From assembly GCF_000716435.1 (NCBI RefSeq), contig NZ_JNWO01000013.1, positions 62,001-126,000 on the forward strand: DNA of 64,000 nt. The letters run 5' to 3'. The notes under the pieces are model-generated. The model saw only the letters and a list, made by a program, of their open reading frames with translations, did not search any database and was not told the origin of the DNA. This DNA comes from Streptomyces xylophagus. GTDB lineage: Bacteria; Actinomycetota; Actinomycetes; Streptomycetales; Streptomycetaceae. Within the stretch, counting starts at the first letter, position 1. Each line of letters begins with the position of its first letter. A program made the position numbers and the translations under genes. This document shows positions 26,436 to 35,984 of this stretch, piece after piece.

Positions 26436-27113
26436 ATGAGTTCCGGCGCACCTGCTCATAACGCTTCGGTGCACAACAACGGACGCGGTGCCACGGACCC
26501 TTCGGCCGCAAGGCACCATGGACCGATGCGTGACGACGAGGGGGCCAGGGCCCAAGGGGCGATTGGTGGACTCGTCCTTCGCGCGGTCGACGGAGACGAG
26601 CAGGCCACCCACGATCTGCTCGCCCACGTACACCCACTGGCACTGCGCTACTGCCGCACCCGTCTGTCCCGACTCCCGGGCGACGCACGGCATTTCGTGG
26701 AGGACCTGGCCCAGGAGGTCTGCGTCGCCGTCCTCCTCGCACTCCCGCGCTACAAGGACACCGGCCGCCCCTTCGAGGCGTTCGTCTTCGCCATCGCCGC
26801 CCACAAGGTCGCAGATCTCCAGCGGGCCGCGATGCGCCACCCCGGTTCCACGGCGGTCCCCTCCGACGAGATGCCGGAGCGTCCGGACGACTCCCTCGGC
26901 CCCGAGGAGCGCGCCCTCCTCAGCAGCGACGCCGAATGGGCCAAGAAACTCCTGGCCAACCTCCCGGAGAACCAGCGCGAACTGCTTCTGCTGCGCATCG
27001 CCGTGGGCCTCACGGCGGAGGAGACCGGCCAGATGTTGGGAATGTCACCCGGCGCGGTCCGGGTCGCCCAGCATCGAGCACTGAGCCGACTTCGGGCACT
27101 GGCCGAGCAGTAA
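26436..27113 (+). CDS. sigD: ECF-like sigma factor (SigD-like)
   Basis: A 225-residue sigma factor. Region 2 is [86 protein letters not shown], and region 4 is [45 protein letters not shown]. The start at 26436 was chosen for the GGAGGGGAGGG about 8 nt upstream; a shorter version from 26526 (MRDDEG) is possible. It matches SigD in gene order (bldM-sigD-guaB). No anti-sigma gene follows. Confidence 0.82.
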   Translation: MSSGAPAHNASVHNNGRGATDPSAARHHGPMRDDEGARAQGAIGGLVLRAVDGDEQATHDLLAHVHPLALRYCRTRLSRLPGDARHFVEDLAQEVCVAVLLALPRYKDTGRPFEAFVFAIAAHKVADLQRAAMRHPGSTAVPSDEMPERPDDSLGPEERALLSSDAEWAKKLLANLPENQRELLLLRIAVGLTAEETGQMLGMSPGAVRVAQHRALSRLRALAEQ

Positions 27114-27263
27114 CGCCCGTGCGGGCGCTGTCTTGAGCGGCAGTGCCTTGAGTGGCGGCGCCTTTCTTGAACAGTCGGCCGACGGCATCCGTACGAACAT
27201 ACGAAGCCCGGAGCGAGCCGTAGCCGTGGAATCGTGGAATTCGCGACCCCTGCTTCCCGTTAG

Positions 27264-28811
<1,548 letters not shown>

Positions 28812-28837
28812 TCGGCCAGTAGTCGCCAGGCTTCCCG

Positions 28838-28868
28838 AGGGCGGCTCCGGAGCATCCGGGGCCGCCCT
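28838..28868 (+). terminator. guaB terminator hairpin
   Basis: AGGGCGGCTCCGG...CCGGGGCCGCCCT, a GC-rich stem 27 nt after the guaB stop. There is no long T-run. Confidence 0.7.
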
Positions 28869-28926
28869 TGTCGTGCCCGTCGGCGATACTGGAAGACGCT
28901 GAGACGCAGAAGGAAAGGCCACACAC

Positions 28927-30051
28927 GTGACTGAGATCGAGATCGGGCGCGGCAAGCGCGGCCGCCGGGCGTACGCCTTCGACGACATCGCCGTCGTCCC
29001 CAGCCGCCGTACGCGGGACCCGAAGGAGGTCTCGATCGCCTGGCAGATCGACGCCTACCGCTTCGAACTGCCGTTCCTGGCCGCCCCCATGGACTCGGTC
29101 GTCTCCCCGGCCACCGCGATCCGCATCGGCGAGCTCGGCGGCCTCGGCGTGCTGAACCTCGAAGGCCTCTGGACGCGGTACGAGGACCCGCAGCCGCTCC
29201 TCGACGAGATCACCGGCCTGGACGTGGACGCCGCGACCCGCCGCCTCCAGGAGATCTACGCGGCTCCCATCAAGGAGGAGCTGATCGGGCAGCGCATCAA
29301 GGAGGTGCGCGACTCGGGCGTGGTCACCGCCGCCGCGCTCTCCCCGCAGCGCACGGCCCAGTTCTCCAAGGCCGTCGTCGACGCGGGCGTGGACATCTTC
29401 GTCATCCGCGGTACGACGGTCTCGGCGGAGCACGTGTCGGGTTCGCACGAGCCGCTGAACCTGAAGCAGTTCATCTACGAGCTGGACGTCCCGGTGATCG
29501 TCGGCGGCTGCGCCACGTACACGGCGGCCCTGCACCTGATGCGCACGGGCGCGGCCGGCGTCCTCGTCGGCTTCGGCGGCGGCGCCGCGCACACCACACG
29601 CAACGTCCTGGGCATCCAGGTCCCGATGGCCACGGCCGTCGCGGACGTGGCGGCGGCCCGCCGCGACTACATGGACGAGTCCGGCGGCCGGTACGTGCAC
29701 GTCATCGCCGACGGCGGTGTCGGCTGGTCCGGCGACCTCCCCAAGGCGATCGCCTGCGGCGCCGACGCGGTCATGATGGGCTCCCCGCTGGCCCGCGCCA
29801 CGGACGGCCCCGGCAAGGGCCACCACTGGGGCATGGAAGCGGTCAACGAGGAACTCCCGCGCGGCAAGAAGGTCGACCTCGGCACGGTCGGCACGATCGA
29901 GGAGATCCTCACCGGCCCGTCCCACGTCCCCGACGGCTCGATGAACATCTTCGGGGCGCTGCGGCGGGCGATGGCGACGACGGGTTACAGCGAGCTGAAG
30001 GAGTTCCAGCGCGTCGAGGTGACGGTGGCGGACTCGCAGCACAAGCGGTAG
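28927..30051 (+). CDS. guaB3: GuaB3, IMP dehydrogenase-related protein
   Basis: A 374-residue IMPDH/GMPR-family barrel without CBS domains, the actinobacterial GuaB3 type (MTEIEIGRGKRGRRAYAFDDIAVVPSRRTRDPKEVSIAWQIDAYRFELPFLAAPMDSVVSP). The barrel motifs VIVGGCATYTAALHLMRTGAAGVLVG and VIADGGVGWSGDLPKAIACGADAVMMGSPLA are present. The active-site Cys loop of GuaB (GSICTTR) is not recognisable at the equivalent place. GuaB3 proteins are reported to modify purine metabolism. GTG start is 115 nt after guaB. Confidence 0.87.
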   Translation: MTEIEIGRGKRGRRAYAFDDIAVVPSRRTRDPKEVSIAWQIDAYRFELPFLAAPMDSVVSPATAIRIGELGGLGVLNLEGLWTRYEDPQPLLDEITGLDVDAATRRLQEIYAAPIKEELIGQRIKEVRDSGVVTAAALSPQRTAQFSKAVVDAGVDIFVIRGTTVSAEHVSGSHEPLNLKQFIYELDVPVIVGGCATYTAALHLMRTGAAGVLVGFGGGAAHTTRNVLGIQVPMATAVADVAAARRDYMDESGGRYVHVIADGGVGWSGDLPKAIACGADAVMMGSPLARATDGPGKGHHWGMEAVNEELPRGKKVDLGTVGTIEEILTGPSHVPDGSMNIFGALRRAMATTGYSELKEFQRVEVTVADSQHKR

Positions 30052-30070
30052 GCATACGACGCTCTTAAGG

Positions 30071-30093
30071 GCCCGGACCTGAGTGGTCCGGGC
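30071..30093 (+). terminator. guaB3 terminator
   Basis: GCCCGGACC-TGAGT-GGTCCGGGC (9-bp stem) followed by TCTTTCG, 20 nt after the guaB3 stop. Confidence 0.85.
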
Positions 30094-30339
30094 TCTTTCG
30101 TGTGCCCAAGTGGGGTTGGTGGGGCGCGTGTTGGGACTGAGGGGGCGCGCGGTTGCGTTCGGGGTGATTACCCGCGGTATGGCCGTGTCGGGCGGCTAGT
30201 GTCCTTGATCGGCGCCCCAGTTCTCTGGGTCGCCCCCTTCCAGGGACATGGTTCCGGACCCGGGCTCTCGGGGCCCGGCCCGAGTTCCGACGAGCCGCCT
30301 ACCGGGCCAATGGGTGGCGTCGCGGAAGGGGGCGCACCC

Positions 30340-30438
30340 ATGGGTCGTCACCGCAAGCCCACCCGATGGGACCGAACTTGGCTTCGGCTGGTGAAGTTCC
30401 GGAGGAGGTGCATCTTGTGGATCTATGGAGGAAAGTGA
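30340..30438 (+). CDS. Small basic peptide ORF (32 residues)
   Basis: MGRHRKPTRWDRTWLRLVKF then RRRCILWIYGGK. The start is preceded by GGAAGGGGG at 8 nt, a strong RBS. The peptide is highly basic with several aromatic residues, as in membrane-active or regulatory microproteins. It ends inside an AGGAGG-rich segment that serves the next tiny ORF. No homologue recognised. Confidence 0.4.
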   Translation: MGRHRKPTRWDRTWLRLVKFRRRCILWIYGGK

Positions 30439-30460
30439 GCGGCCACCCCCAAGAGACGTA
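30416..30460 (+). CDS. Candidate 14-codon ORF with strong RBS
   Basis: GGAGGAGG then GTG gives MDLWRKVSGHPQET before TAG, overlapping the end of the previous tiny ORF. The RBS spacing is about 8 nt. It may be a leader peptide or an artefact, since nothing obvious follows it. Confidence 0.25.
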
Positions 30461-30605
30461 GGGGTGGACACTTCGTTCACTTTTCAGGAGCCTGCCGCAG
30501 TGCCCACTGCGGTGGGCTCCACCTTTTACGGTACCGGATCCGTCGTGACGCGGCAGGATCGCGAGCGGCCGCCCCTATATGAACTAGGGGCGGACACCCG
30601 TCGCG
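30430..30605. repeat. Two related hairpin units plus a nested hairpin in a gene-poor stretch
   Basis: GAGCGGCCACCCCC...TAGGGGTGGACAC (from 30432) and GAGCGGCCGCCCCT...TAGGGGCGGACAC (from 30565) are related hairpins about 131 bp apart. Between them GGAGCC...GGCTCC encloses CCGCAGTG...CACTGCGG, a nested hairpin at about 30487-30522. The 675-bp gap 30052-30726 holds this cluster, the guaB3 terminator and two tiny ORFs; nothing else was identified. Confidence 0.55.
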
Positions 30606-30726
30606 TAGTCCGTCGCCGGGCCGACGAACCCTGCATTCGTACGCTAGTGATCCAGAGAAGCTTTGCGCCAGCAGCCCCAGATGCACGGTCATCCCCACGC
30701 GCCCCCCTGCACTCCCTGCGCGCCGG

Positions 30727-31290
30727 TCAGAGCGCAGCCTTCTTGGCCCCCGAGAACGCGGCGAACGCGGCGATGGCGAAGAAGATGAAGGTGAGCGGGT
30801 CGGCGTCGGCCTTCCAGGCGTCCTGGACGACGTCGAAGTGGTCGAAGAAGACCTTGCTGAAGTTCACGCCCAGCTCGTCCGCGCCGATCATCGCCTCGCC
30901 GACCAGCTGGCCGAGGTAGACCGCGCCGAGGGCCAGGACGGCGCTGACCACGGGAAGCACGGGGTTGCGCCCACCGAGCTTGCCCGCAGCCAGGCCGATC
31001 ACGAAGCCGACGCCGACCGCCGCCCAGCCGATCTCGTGCTTGGTGGTGCCGATGACGACGCCGTAGATGCCGGCGGCGACCAGCGCCGCGACGACGGCGG
31101 TCACCAGGCCCAGCGCGATGTTGTTCTTCGGGGGAGTAGGCGGGGCGTACGGCGCGCTCGGTGCCGGAGACGGCGGTACGGCGCCGGGCTGCTGGGCGTA
31201 CGGGTTGCCGTCGACCGGCTGCGGCTGGGCCTGGGCCTGCGCCTCGGGCTGCGGCTGTGGCTGCTGTGGTGGCGTGGCTGACTGGCTCAT
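30727..31290 (-). CDS. Proline/glutamine-rich membrane protein of unknown function
   Basis: A 187-residue protein starting at 31290 (MSQSATPPQQPQPQPEAQAQ), where the upstream GGGGGG serves as RBS. The first 60 residues are a disordered Pro/Gln/Ala segment, then membrane helices at NNIALGLVTAVVAALVAAGIYGVVIG, GWAAVGVGFVIGLAAGKL and VLPVVSAVLALGAVYLGQLVG. The end, DPLTFIFFAIAAFAAFSGAKKAAL, is also hydrophobic. The layout (Pro-rich tail in front of a helix pack) resembles actinobacterial proteins of no known role. Divergent or isolated unit. Confidence 0.72.
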   Translation of the reverse strand: MSQSATPPQQPQPQPEAQAQAQPQPVDGNPYAQQPGAVPPSPAPSAPYAPPTPPKNNIALGLVTAVVAALVAAGIYGVVIGTTKHEIGWAAVGVGFVIGLAAGKLGGRNPVLPVVSAVLALGAVYLGQLVGEAMIGADELGVNFSKVFFDHFDVVQDAWKADADPLTFIFFAIAAFAAFSGAKKAAL

Positions 31291-31426
31291 GACAGAAATC
31301 CCCCCACGGGATGCGAAGACAGGAAAGGCGAAGCAGAGATGCGTGCGCACGGATATGCGACAACTGTGCGACGAGTGTGGGGAGATTAGCAGGTCGACGT
31401 GACCCTGTGACCAGTCGTTTTCGTGC

Positions 31427-32635
31427 TCAGAGCCGGTGTGCGGCCCCGGTCGGTGTGGCTCCCCGCGTGTCCAGCAGCAACTGAGCCTTCACCGACAGGC
31501 CTTGGAGGTCGTACGTCCGGTGCTGCTGGAGCAGGATCGTCAGGTCGGCGTCGGCCGCCGCCTCGTAGAGGGAGTCCGCGCGGGGGACAGGGCGGTCGAG
31601 GACGCTCCAGGAGGGGATGTGGGGGTCGTGGTAGCTGACGGAGGCGCCGAGTTCCATCAGGCGGATCGCGATCTCCTGGGCGGGGGTGGCCTGTTGGTCG
31701 GCGAGGTCGGCCTTGTAGGTGACGCCGAGCAGCAACACCCGTGCTCCGCGCGCGGACTTGCCGTGCTCGTTGAGGAGTGTGGCGGCGCGCTGGATGACGT
31801 AGCGGGGCATGTGGTTGTTGACCTGCTGGGCGAGTTCGACCATGCGGAGGGGGCGGCCGCCGGGGCCTGTCAGGTCCTGGGGGACGGCGTGGCCGCCGAC
31901 GCCGGGGCCGGGGCGGAAGGCCTGGAAGCCGAACGGCTTGGTCTCCGCGCAGCGGATGACGTCCCACAGGTCGACGCCCAAGTCGTGGCACAGGACGGCC
32001 ATTTCGTTGACGAGGGCGATGTTGACGTGCCGGAAGTTGGTCTCCAGTAGCTGCACGGTCTCCGCTTCGCGCAGGCCACGCGCGCGTACCACCTTGTCGG
32101 TGAGGCGGCCGTAGAAGGCGGCGGCCGACTCGGTGCAGGCGGGGGTGAGGCCGCCGATCACCTTGGGGGTGTTGGCCGGGGTGAAGTCGCGGTTGCCGGG
32201 GTCGACGCGGCTGGGGGAGTAGGCGAGGTGGAAGTCGCGTCCCGCGCGGAGGCCCGATCCCTCTTCGAGGAGGGGGCGGAGGAAGTTCTCGGTGGTGCCG
32301 GGGTGCACCGGTGACTCCAGGATCACCGTGGTGTGCGGGCGCAGGTGGGCGGCGAGGGCGCGGGCGGCCGTCTCCACCTGGCTGAGGTCGAGGCCGCCGT
32401 CCGCGTCCGGGGGTGTCGGCGCGCAGATCACCGCGGTGCGTACGCGGCCGAGCTCGGCGGGGTTGGTGGCCGGCCGGAAGCCCCCCGAGAGCATCCGGCG
32501 CAGTTCGGCGGGGCTGAGGGAGCCGACCTCGGGGCCGGTCTTGAAGCCGGTCGTGGCGATGCCGGCGGCGACAGCGGCCTGGGCCAGGGGCAGGCCGAGA
32601 GGACCGAGTCCGATGACGGCGAGATCTGCGGGCAT
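31427..32635 (-). CDS. UDP-glucose/GDP-mannose dehydrogenase homologue lacking the catalytic Cys
   Basis: A 402-residue nucleotide-sugar dehydrogenase. The NAD site is LAVIGLGPLGLPLAQAAV, and the substrate Lys-containing AETKPFGFQAFRPGPGVGGH motif is conserved up to its last position. Where active family members have GGHC, this protein has GGHA (Ala250, codon at 31886-31888), followed by VPQDLTGP instead of IPVDP. The C-terminal UDP-binding domain (ARVLLLGVTYKADLADQQATPAQEIAIRLMELGASVSYHDPHIP) is complete. Without the Cys it should not complete the second oxidation, so it may have a different reaction or a structural role. Confidence 0.85.
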   Translation of the reverse strand: MPADLAVIGLGPLGLPLAQAAVAAGIATTGFKTGPEVGSLSPAELRRMLSGGFRPATNPAELGRVRTAVICAPTPPDADGGLDLSQVETAARALAAHLRPHTTVILESPVHPGTTENFLRPLLEEGSGLRAGRDFHLAYSPSRVDPGNRDFTPANTPKVIGGLTPACTESAAAFYGRLTDKVVRARGLREAETVQLLETNFRHVNIALVNEMAVLCHDLGVDLWDVIRCAETKPFGFQAFRPGPGVGGHAVPQDLTGPGGRPLRMVELAQQVNNHMPRYVIQRAATLLNEHGKSARGARVLLLGVTYKADLADQQATPAQEIAIRLMELGASVSYHDPHIPSWSVLDRPVPRADSLYEAAADADLTILLQQHRTYDLQGLSVKAQLLLDTRGATPTGAAHRL

Positions 32636-32685
32636 GGCGTGGGCCGTCCTTCCCAGTAACCGAAGCGGGACAGGTGCGCAAGCCC

Positions 32686-32789
32686 TGTGGACAGAACGAG
32701 CGAGCGCAATGTCAGACTAGGAGTAAATATGACCGTTATGCGGGATTGGACGGCTGTGTTTTTCGGCAGTCCTGTGATTGTTGTCCACA
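32686..32789. other. Two inverted DnaA-box-like 9-mers between divergent genes
   Basis: TGTGGACAG (32686-32694, reverse of CTGTCCACA) and TTGTCCACA (32781-32789) match the Streptomyces DnaA box and face each other across 86 bp in the 271-bp gap between the dehydrogenase homologue and glpD. Confidence 0.35.
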
Positions 32790-32906
32790 GGCTGGGGGCG
32801 AGTGGTGGCTGAAGTCGGGCATCCCGGTCAGAATTTGGGCAGGAGGGATACGAACCGGGCTTCGCCGAACGGGTGCGGCCGGCGCTACCGATAGCGGGAG
32901 GCAGCG

Positions 32907-34613
32907 GTGAGGACAGCGACACTGGGTCCGGCGCAGCGGGCCGAGGCACTGGCGGGAATGGCCGAGCGCGAACTGGACGTGCTCGTGGTGGGCGGAGGTG
33001 TGGTCGGCGCGGGCACCGCCCTGGACGCCGTGACCCGCGGCCTGTCCACGGGACTGGTCGAGGCGCGCGACTGGGCGTCCGGCACATCGAGCAGGTCGAG
33101 CAAGCTGATCCACGGAGGTCTGCGCTATCTGGAGATGCTCGACTTCGCGCTCGTCCGCGAGGCACTCAAGGAACGCGGCCTGCTCCTGGAGCGGCTCGCC
33201 CCGCACCTGGTGAAGCCCGTGGCGTTCCTGTACCCGCTCCAGCACAAGGGCTGGGAGCGCCTGTACGCCGGCTCGGGCGTCGCGCTCTACGACGCGATGT
33301 CCATGGCCCGCGCGCATGGTCGCGGCCTGCCGACGCACCGCCACCTGAGCCGCCGTCACGCCCTGCGCGTGGCACCCGCGTTGAAGAAGGACGCCCTGGT
33401 CGGCGCCCTGCAGTACTACGACGCGCAGATGGACGACGCCCGCTATGTGGCCACCCTGGTGCGCACGGCGTCGTCGTACGGCGCGAAGGTCGCCAACGGC
33501 GCGCGCGTGACCGGGTTCCTGCGCGAGGGCGAGCGAGTGGTCGGTGCCCGGGTGCGGGACGTCGAGGCGGGCGGCGAGTACGAGATCCGCGCGAAGCAGA
33601 TCGTGAACGCCACGGGCGTGTGGACCGACGACACCCAGGCGATGGTCGGGGAGCGTGGGCAGTTCCACGTCAGGGCCTCCAAGGGCATCCACCTCGTCGT
33701 GCCCAAGGACCGCATCAACTCCACCAGCGGGCTGATCCTGCGCACCGAGAAGTCCGTGCTGTTCGTCATCCCGTGGGGCCGGCACTGGATCGTCGGGACC
33801 ACCGACACCGACTGGGACCTCGACAAGGCCCATCCGGCCGCGTCCAGCGCCGACATCGACTATCTGCTGGAGCACGTGAACTCGGTGCTCGCGGTGCCGC
33901 TGACCAGAGACGACGTACAGGGTGTCTACGCGGGACTGCGGCCGCTGCTGGCCGGTGAGTCCGACGCCACCAGCAAGCTGTCGCGCGAGCACACCGTGGC
34001 GCATCCGGTGCCGGGGCTCGTCGTCGTGGCGGGCGGCAAGTACACGACGTACCGGGTGATGGCCAAGGACGCCGTCGACGAGGCGGTGCACGGGCTCGAC
34101 ATGCGGGTCGCCGAGTGCGTCACCGAGGATGTGCCGCTGATCGGCGCGGAGGGCTATCGGGCGCTGTGGAACGCGCGAGCGCGGATCGCCGCACAGACCG
34201 GCATCCATGTGGTCCGCGTGGAGCACCTGCTGAACCGTTTCGGTTCGATGGCGGAGGAGGTCCTCGACCTCATCGCCAAGGACCCCGCGCTCGGCGAACC
34301 CCTCCAGTTCGCCGACGACTATCTGCGCGCCGAGGTCGTCTACGCCGCCTCGCACGAGGGCGCACGGCACCTGGACGACGTCCTCACCCGCCGCACCCGC
34401 ATCTCGATCGAGACCTTCGACCGGGGCACGCGCAGCGCCCGTGAGGCCGCCGAGTTGATGGCGCCGGTGCTCGGCTGGGACAAGGACCAGATCGAGCGCG
34501 AGGTCGAGTACTACGAGAAGCGGGTGGAGGCCGAGCGGGAGTCCCAGCGCCAGCCCGACGACCTGACGGCGGACGCGGCGCGGTTGGGGGCGCCGGACAT
34601 CGCGCCGTTGTAG
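32907..34613 (+). CDS. glpD: Glycerol-3-phosphate dehydrogenase (FAD-dependent)
   Basis: A 568-residue membrane-associated flavoenzyme. The FAD loop is VLVVGGGVVGAGTALDAVTRG, the substrate segment RSSKLIHGGLRYLE, and the C-terminal half has YVATLVRTAS, IVNATGVWTDD and AGGKYTTYRVMAKDAVDEA. The GTG start has GGGAGG upstream. It feeds electrons to the quinone pool from glycerol metabolism. The position between the guaB region and the kinase cluster matches S. coelicolor (recalled). Confidence 0.95.
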   Translation: MRTATLGPAQRAEALAGMAERELDVLVVGGGVVGAGTALDAVTRGLSTGLVEARDWASGTSSRSSKLIHGGLRYLEMLDFALVREALKERGLLLERLAPHLVKPVAFLYPLQHKGWERLYAGSGVALYDAMSMARAHGRGLPTHRHLSRRHALRVAPALKKDALVGALQYYDAQMDDARYVATLVRTASSYGAKVANGARVTGFLREGERVVGARVRDVEAGGEYEIRAKQIVNATGVWTDDTQAMVGERGQFHVRASKGIHLVVPKDRINSTSGLILRTEKSVLFVIPWGRHWIVGTTDTDWDLDKAHPAASSADIDYLLEHVNSVLAVPLTRDDVQGVYAGLRPLLAGESDATSKLSREHTVAHPVPGLVVVAGGKYTTYRVMAKDAVDEAVHGLDMRVAECVTEDVPLIGAEGYRALWNARARIAAQTGIHVVRVEHLLNRFGSMAEEVLDLIAKDPALGEPLQFADDYLRAEVVYAASHEGARHLDDVLTRRTRISIETFDRGTRSAREAAELMAPVLGWDKDQIEREVEYYEKRVEAERESQRQPDDLTADAARLGAPDIAPL

Positions 34614-34686
34614 CCCAGTTGCGGAACAGCCGACTTCACTCGAACGAGTGTCGTGAGCTGGGATCTTTGTGCGGAACCCGGCCGTT

Positions 34687-35814
34687 CTACGAGGTGCGGG
34701 GGCAGAACTCGGCGGCGAGCAGGGCCGGTTCGAGGTCGGGGTCTGCGATCGCGGTCGTGTTCACACGGAAGGTGAGGACATGACGGCCGTCGACGGTGGC
34801 TGCGGTGCGCACGTAGCTGCCCGAGATACGGCCGTTGTGCCCCCACACCGTGATGCCGCACGGGAGTTTCACCGGGAACAGCCCCATGCCGTACGAGCCG
34901 TGTGCGGTGCGGGTGTTGAGCATCTCGCGCAGCCAGTGCGGGGGCAGGAGTTCGCCGCCGAGCAGGGCCGAGTAGAAGCGGTCCAGATCGGCGAGCGTGG
35001 TCACCAGCTCGCCCGCGGCGCCGGCCACCCGCGGGTCGAGGTCGGTGACGTCGGAGCCGTCGGTGGCGTAGGCGCGGCCGTGCGGCGGGGGAAGAGTGGT
35101 GCGGGAGCCCGGGAAGGAGGTGCCCGTCAGACGCAGCGGAGCGATGATGCGGCGCTCGGCCTCGGTGGCGTACGAGTGGCCGGTGACCTGCCGGATGACA
35201 AGGCCGAGCAGCACGTAGTTGGTGTTCGAGTAGGAGAAGCGGCCGCGATCGGCCGGAGGGTGGGTGAGGGCGATACGGACGGCCTGAAGGGGAGAGACGG
35301 GGACCGTGCCCCCGGTGACCGCGGTGAAGTCGTACAGGCCGCTGGTGTGGGTGAGCAGGGAACGGAGGGTCAGCGCGCGCCCGTCGTTGCCCGCTCCGCG
35401 CACCAGGCCCGGCAGGTGTTGCTCGACTGTGTCGGACAGGGACAGCCGGTGTTCGGCGGCCAGTTGGAGGACCACCGTCGCGATGAAGGTCTTCGTGATG
35501 CTGCCGGCGCGGAAGTGGTCGGCGGGGCTGATGCCTGTTCCGGCCTGTGCGTAGTCCGTCCTGCCGGATGCGTAGTCCGTCTCGGCCCGCGTGTAGTCCG
35601 TCCCGGTCGGCGCGTGGTCCGTTCCGGTCGGTGTGCTGCCGGAGTCCGTCCCGTCGTGGGCCAGTAGCGCCGCGGCGGGGGCTCTGCCCCGGATGACCAG
35701 CAGTCGGACCAGGGCATTTGTGGCCGGCGTCGGGCCTGCATGCGAGGCGGCGGTGGACAGGCAGAGGAGGGCCAGGGACACCGGAATGGCCAGCAGTGTC
35801 CGAGGTGTGGGCAT
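34687..35814 (-). CDS. Secreted serine hydrolase (beta-lactamase/D-Ala-D-Ala carboxypeptidase fold)
   Basis: A 375-residue class C-type protein with a signal peptide (MPTPRTLLAIPVSLALLCLSTAASHA). The active site is SITK (Ser-x-x-Lys), YSN (SYSNTNYV) and HNG (WGHNGRISGS), the latter standing in for KTG. An unusual insert after residue 55 repeats TDY about every 10 residues (TGTDHAPTGTDYTRAETDYASGRTDYAQAGTG), placed between the first strand and the active-site helix. The peptide or ester substrate is unknown. It is divergent from the first kinase gene. Confidence 0.88.
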   Translation of the reverse strand: MPTPRTLLAIPVSLALLCLSTAASHAGPTPATNALVRLLVIRGRAPAAALLAHDGTDSGSTPTGTDHAPTGTDYTRAETDYASGRTDYAQAGTGISPADHFRAGSITKTFIATVVLQLAAEHRLSLSDTVEQHLPGLVRGAGNDGRALTLRSLLTHTSGLYDFTAVTGGTVPVSPLQAVRIALTHPPADRGRFSYSNTNYVLLGLVIRQVTGHSYATEAERRIIAPLRLTGTSFPGSRTTLPPPHGRAYATDGSDVTDLDPRVAGAAGELVTTLADLDRFYSALLGGELLPPHWLREMLNTRTAHGSYGMGLFPVKLPCGITVWGHNGRISGSYVRTAATVDGRHVLTFRVNTTAIADPDLEPALLAAEFCPRTS

Positions 35815-35984
35815 CGTGATCCTCCGTTCTCGCGGGTCATCCTGCCGGACTTGGCTGTGTGACCTGCGGCGGATATGCGAGGGGAGGTGACTTCGGTGCG
35901 CGGGGAGAGGCCCCCTGGGCGTTGGGCACTTGTTCGGTGGGGGACAATGGAGGCTCTGTCAGGGCGGGTTGCATGAGGGGACGC

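Noticed and set aside
32686..32789. Replication origin suggested by DnaA boxes
   Set aside because: Only two boxes and no dnaA/dnaN neighbours, so at most a regulatory site.
34668..34686. tRNA or rRNA genes anywhere in the window
   Set aside because: No cloverleaf or rRNA signature was found by eye; a tRNA search would be decisive.
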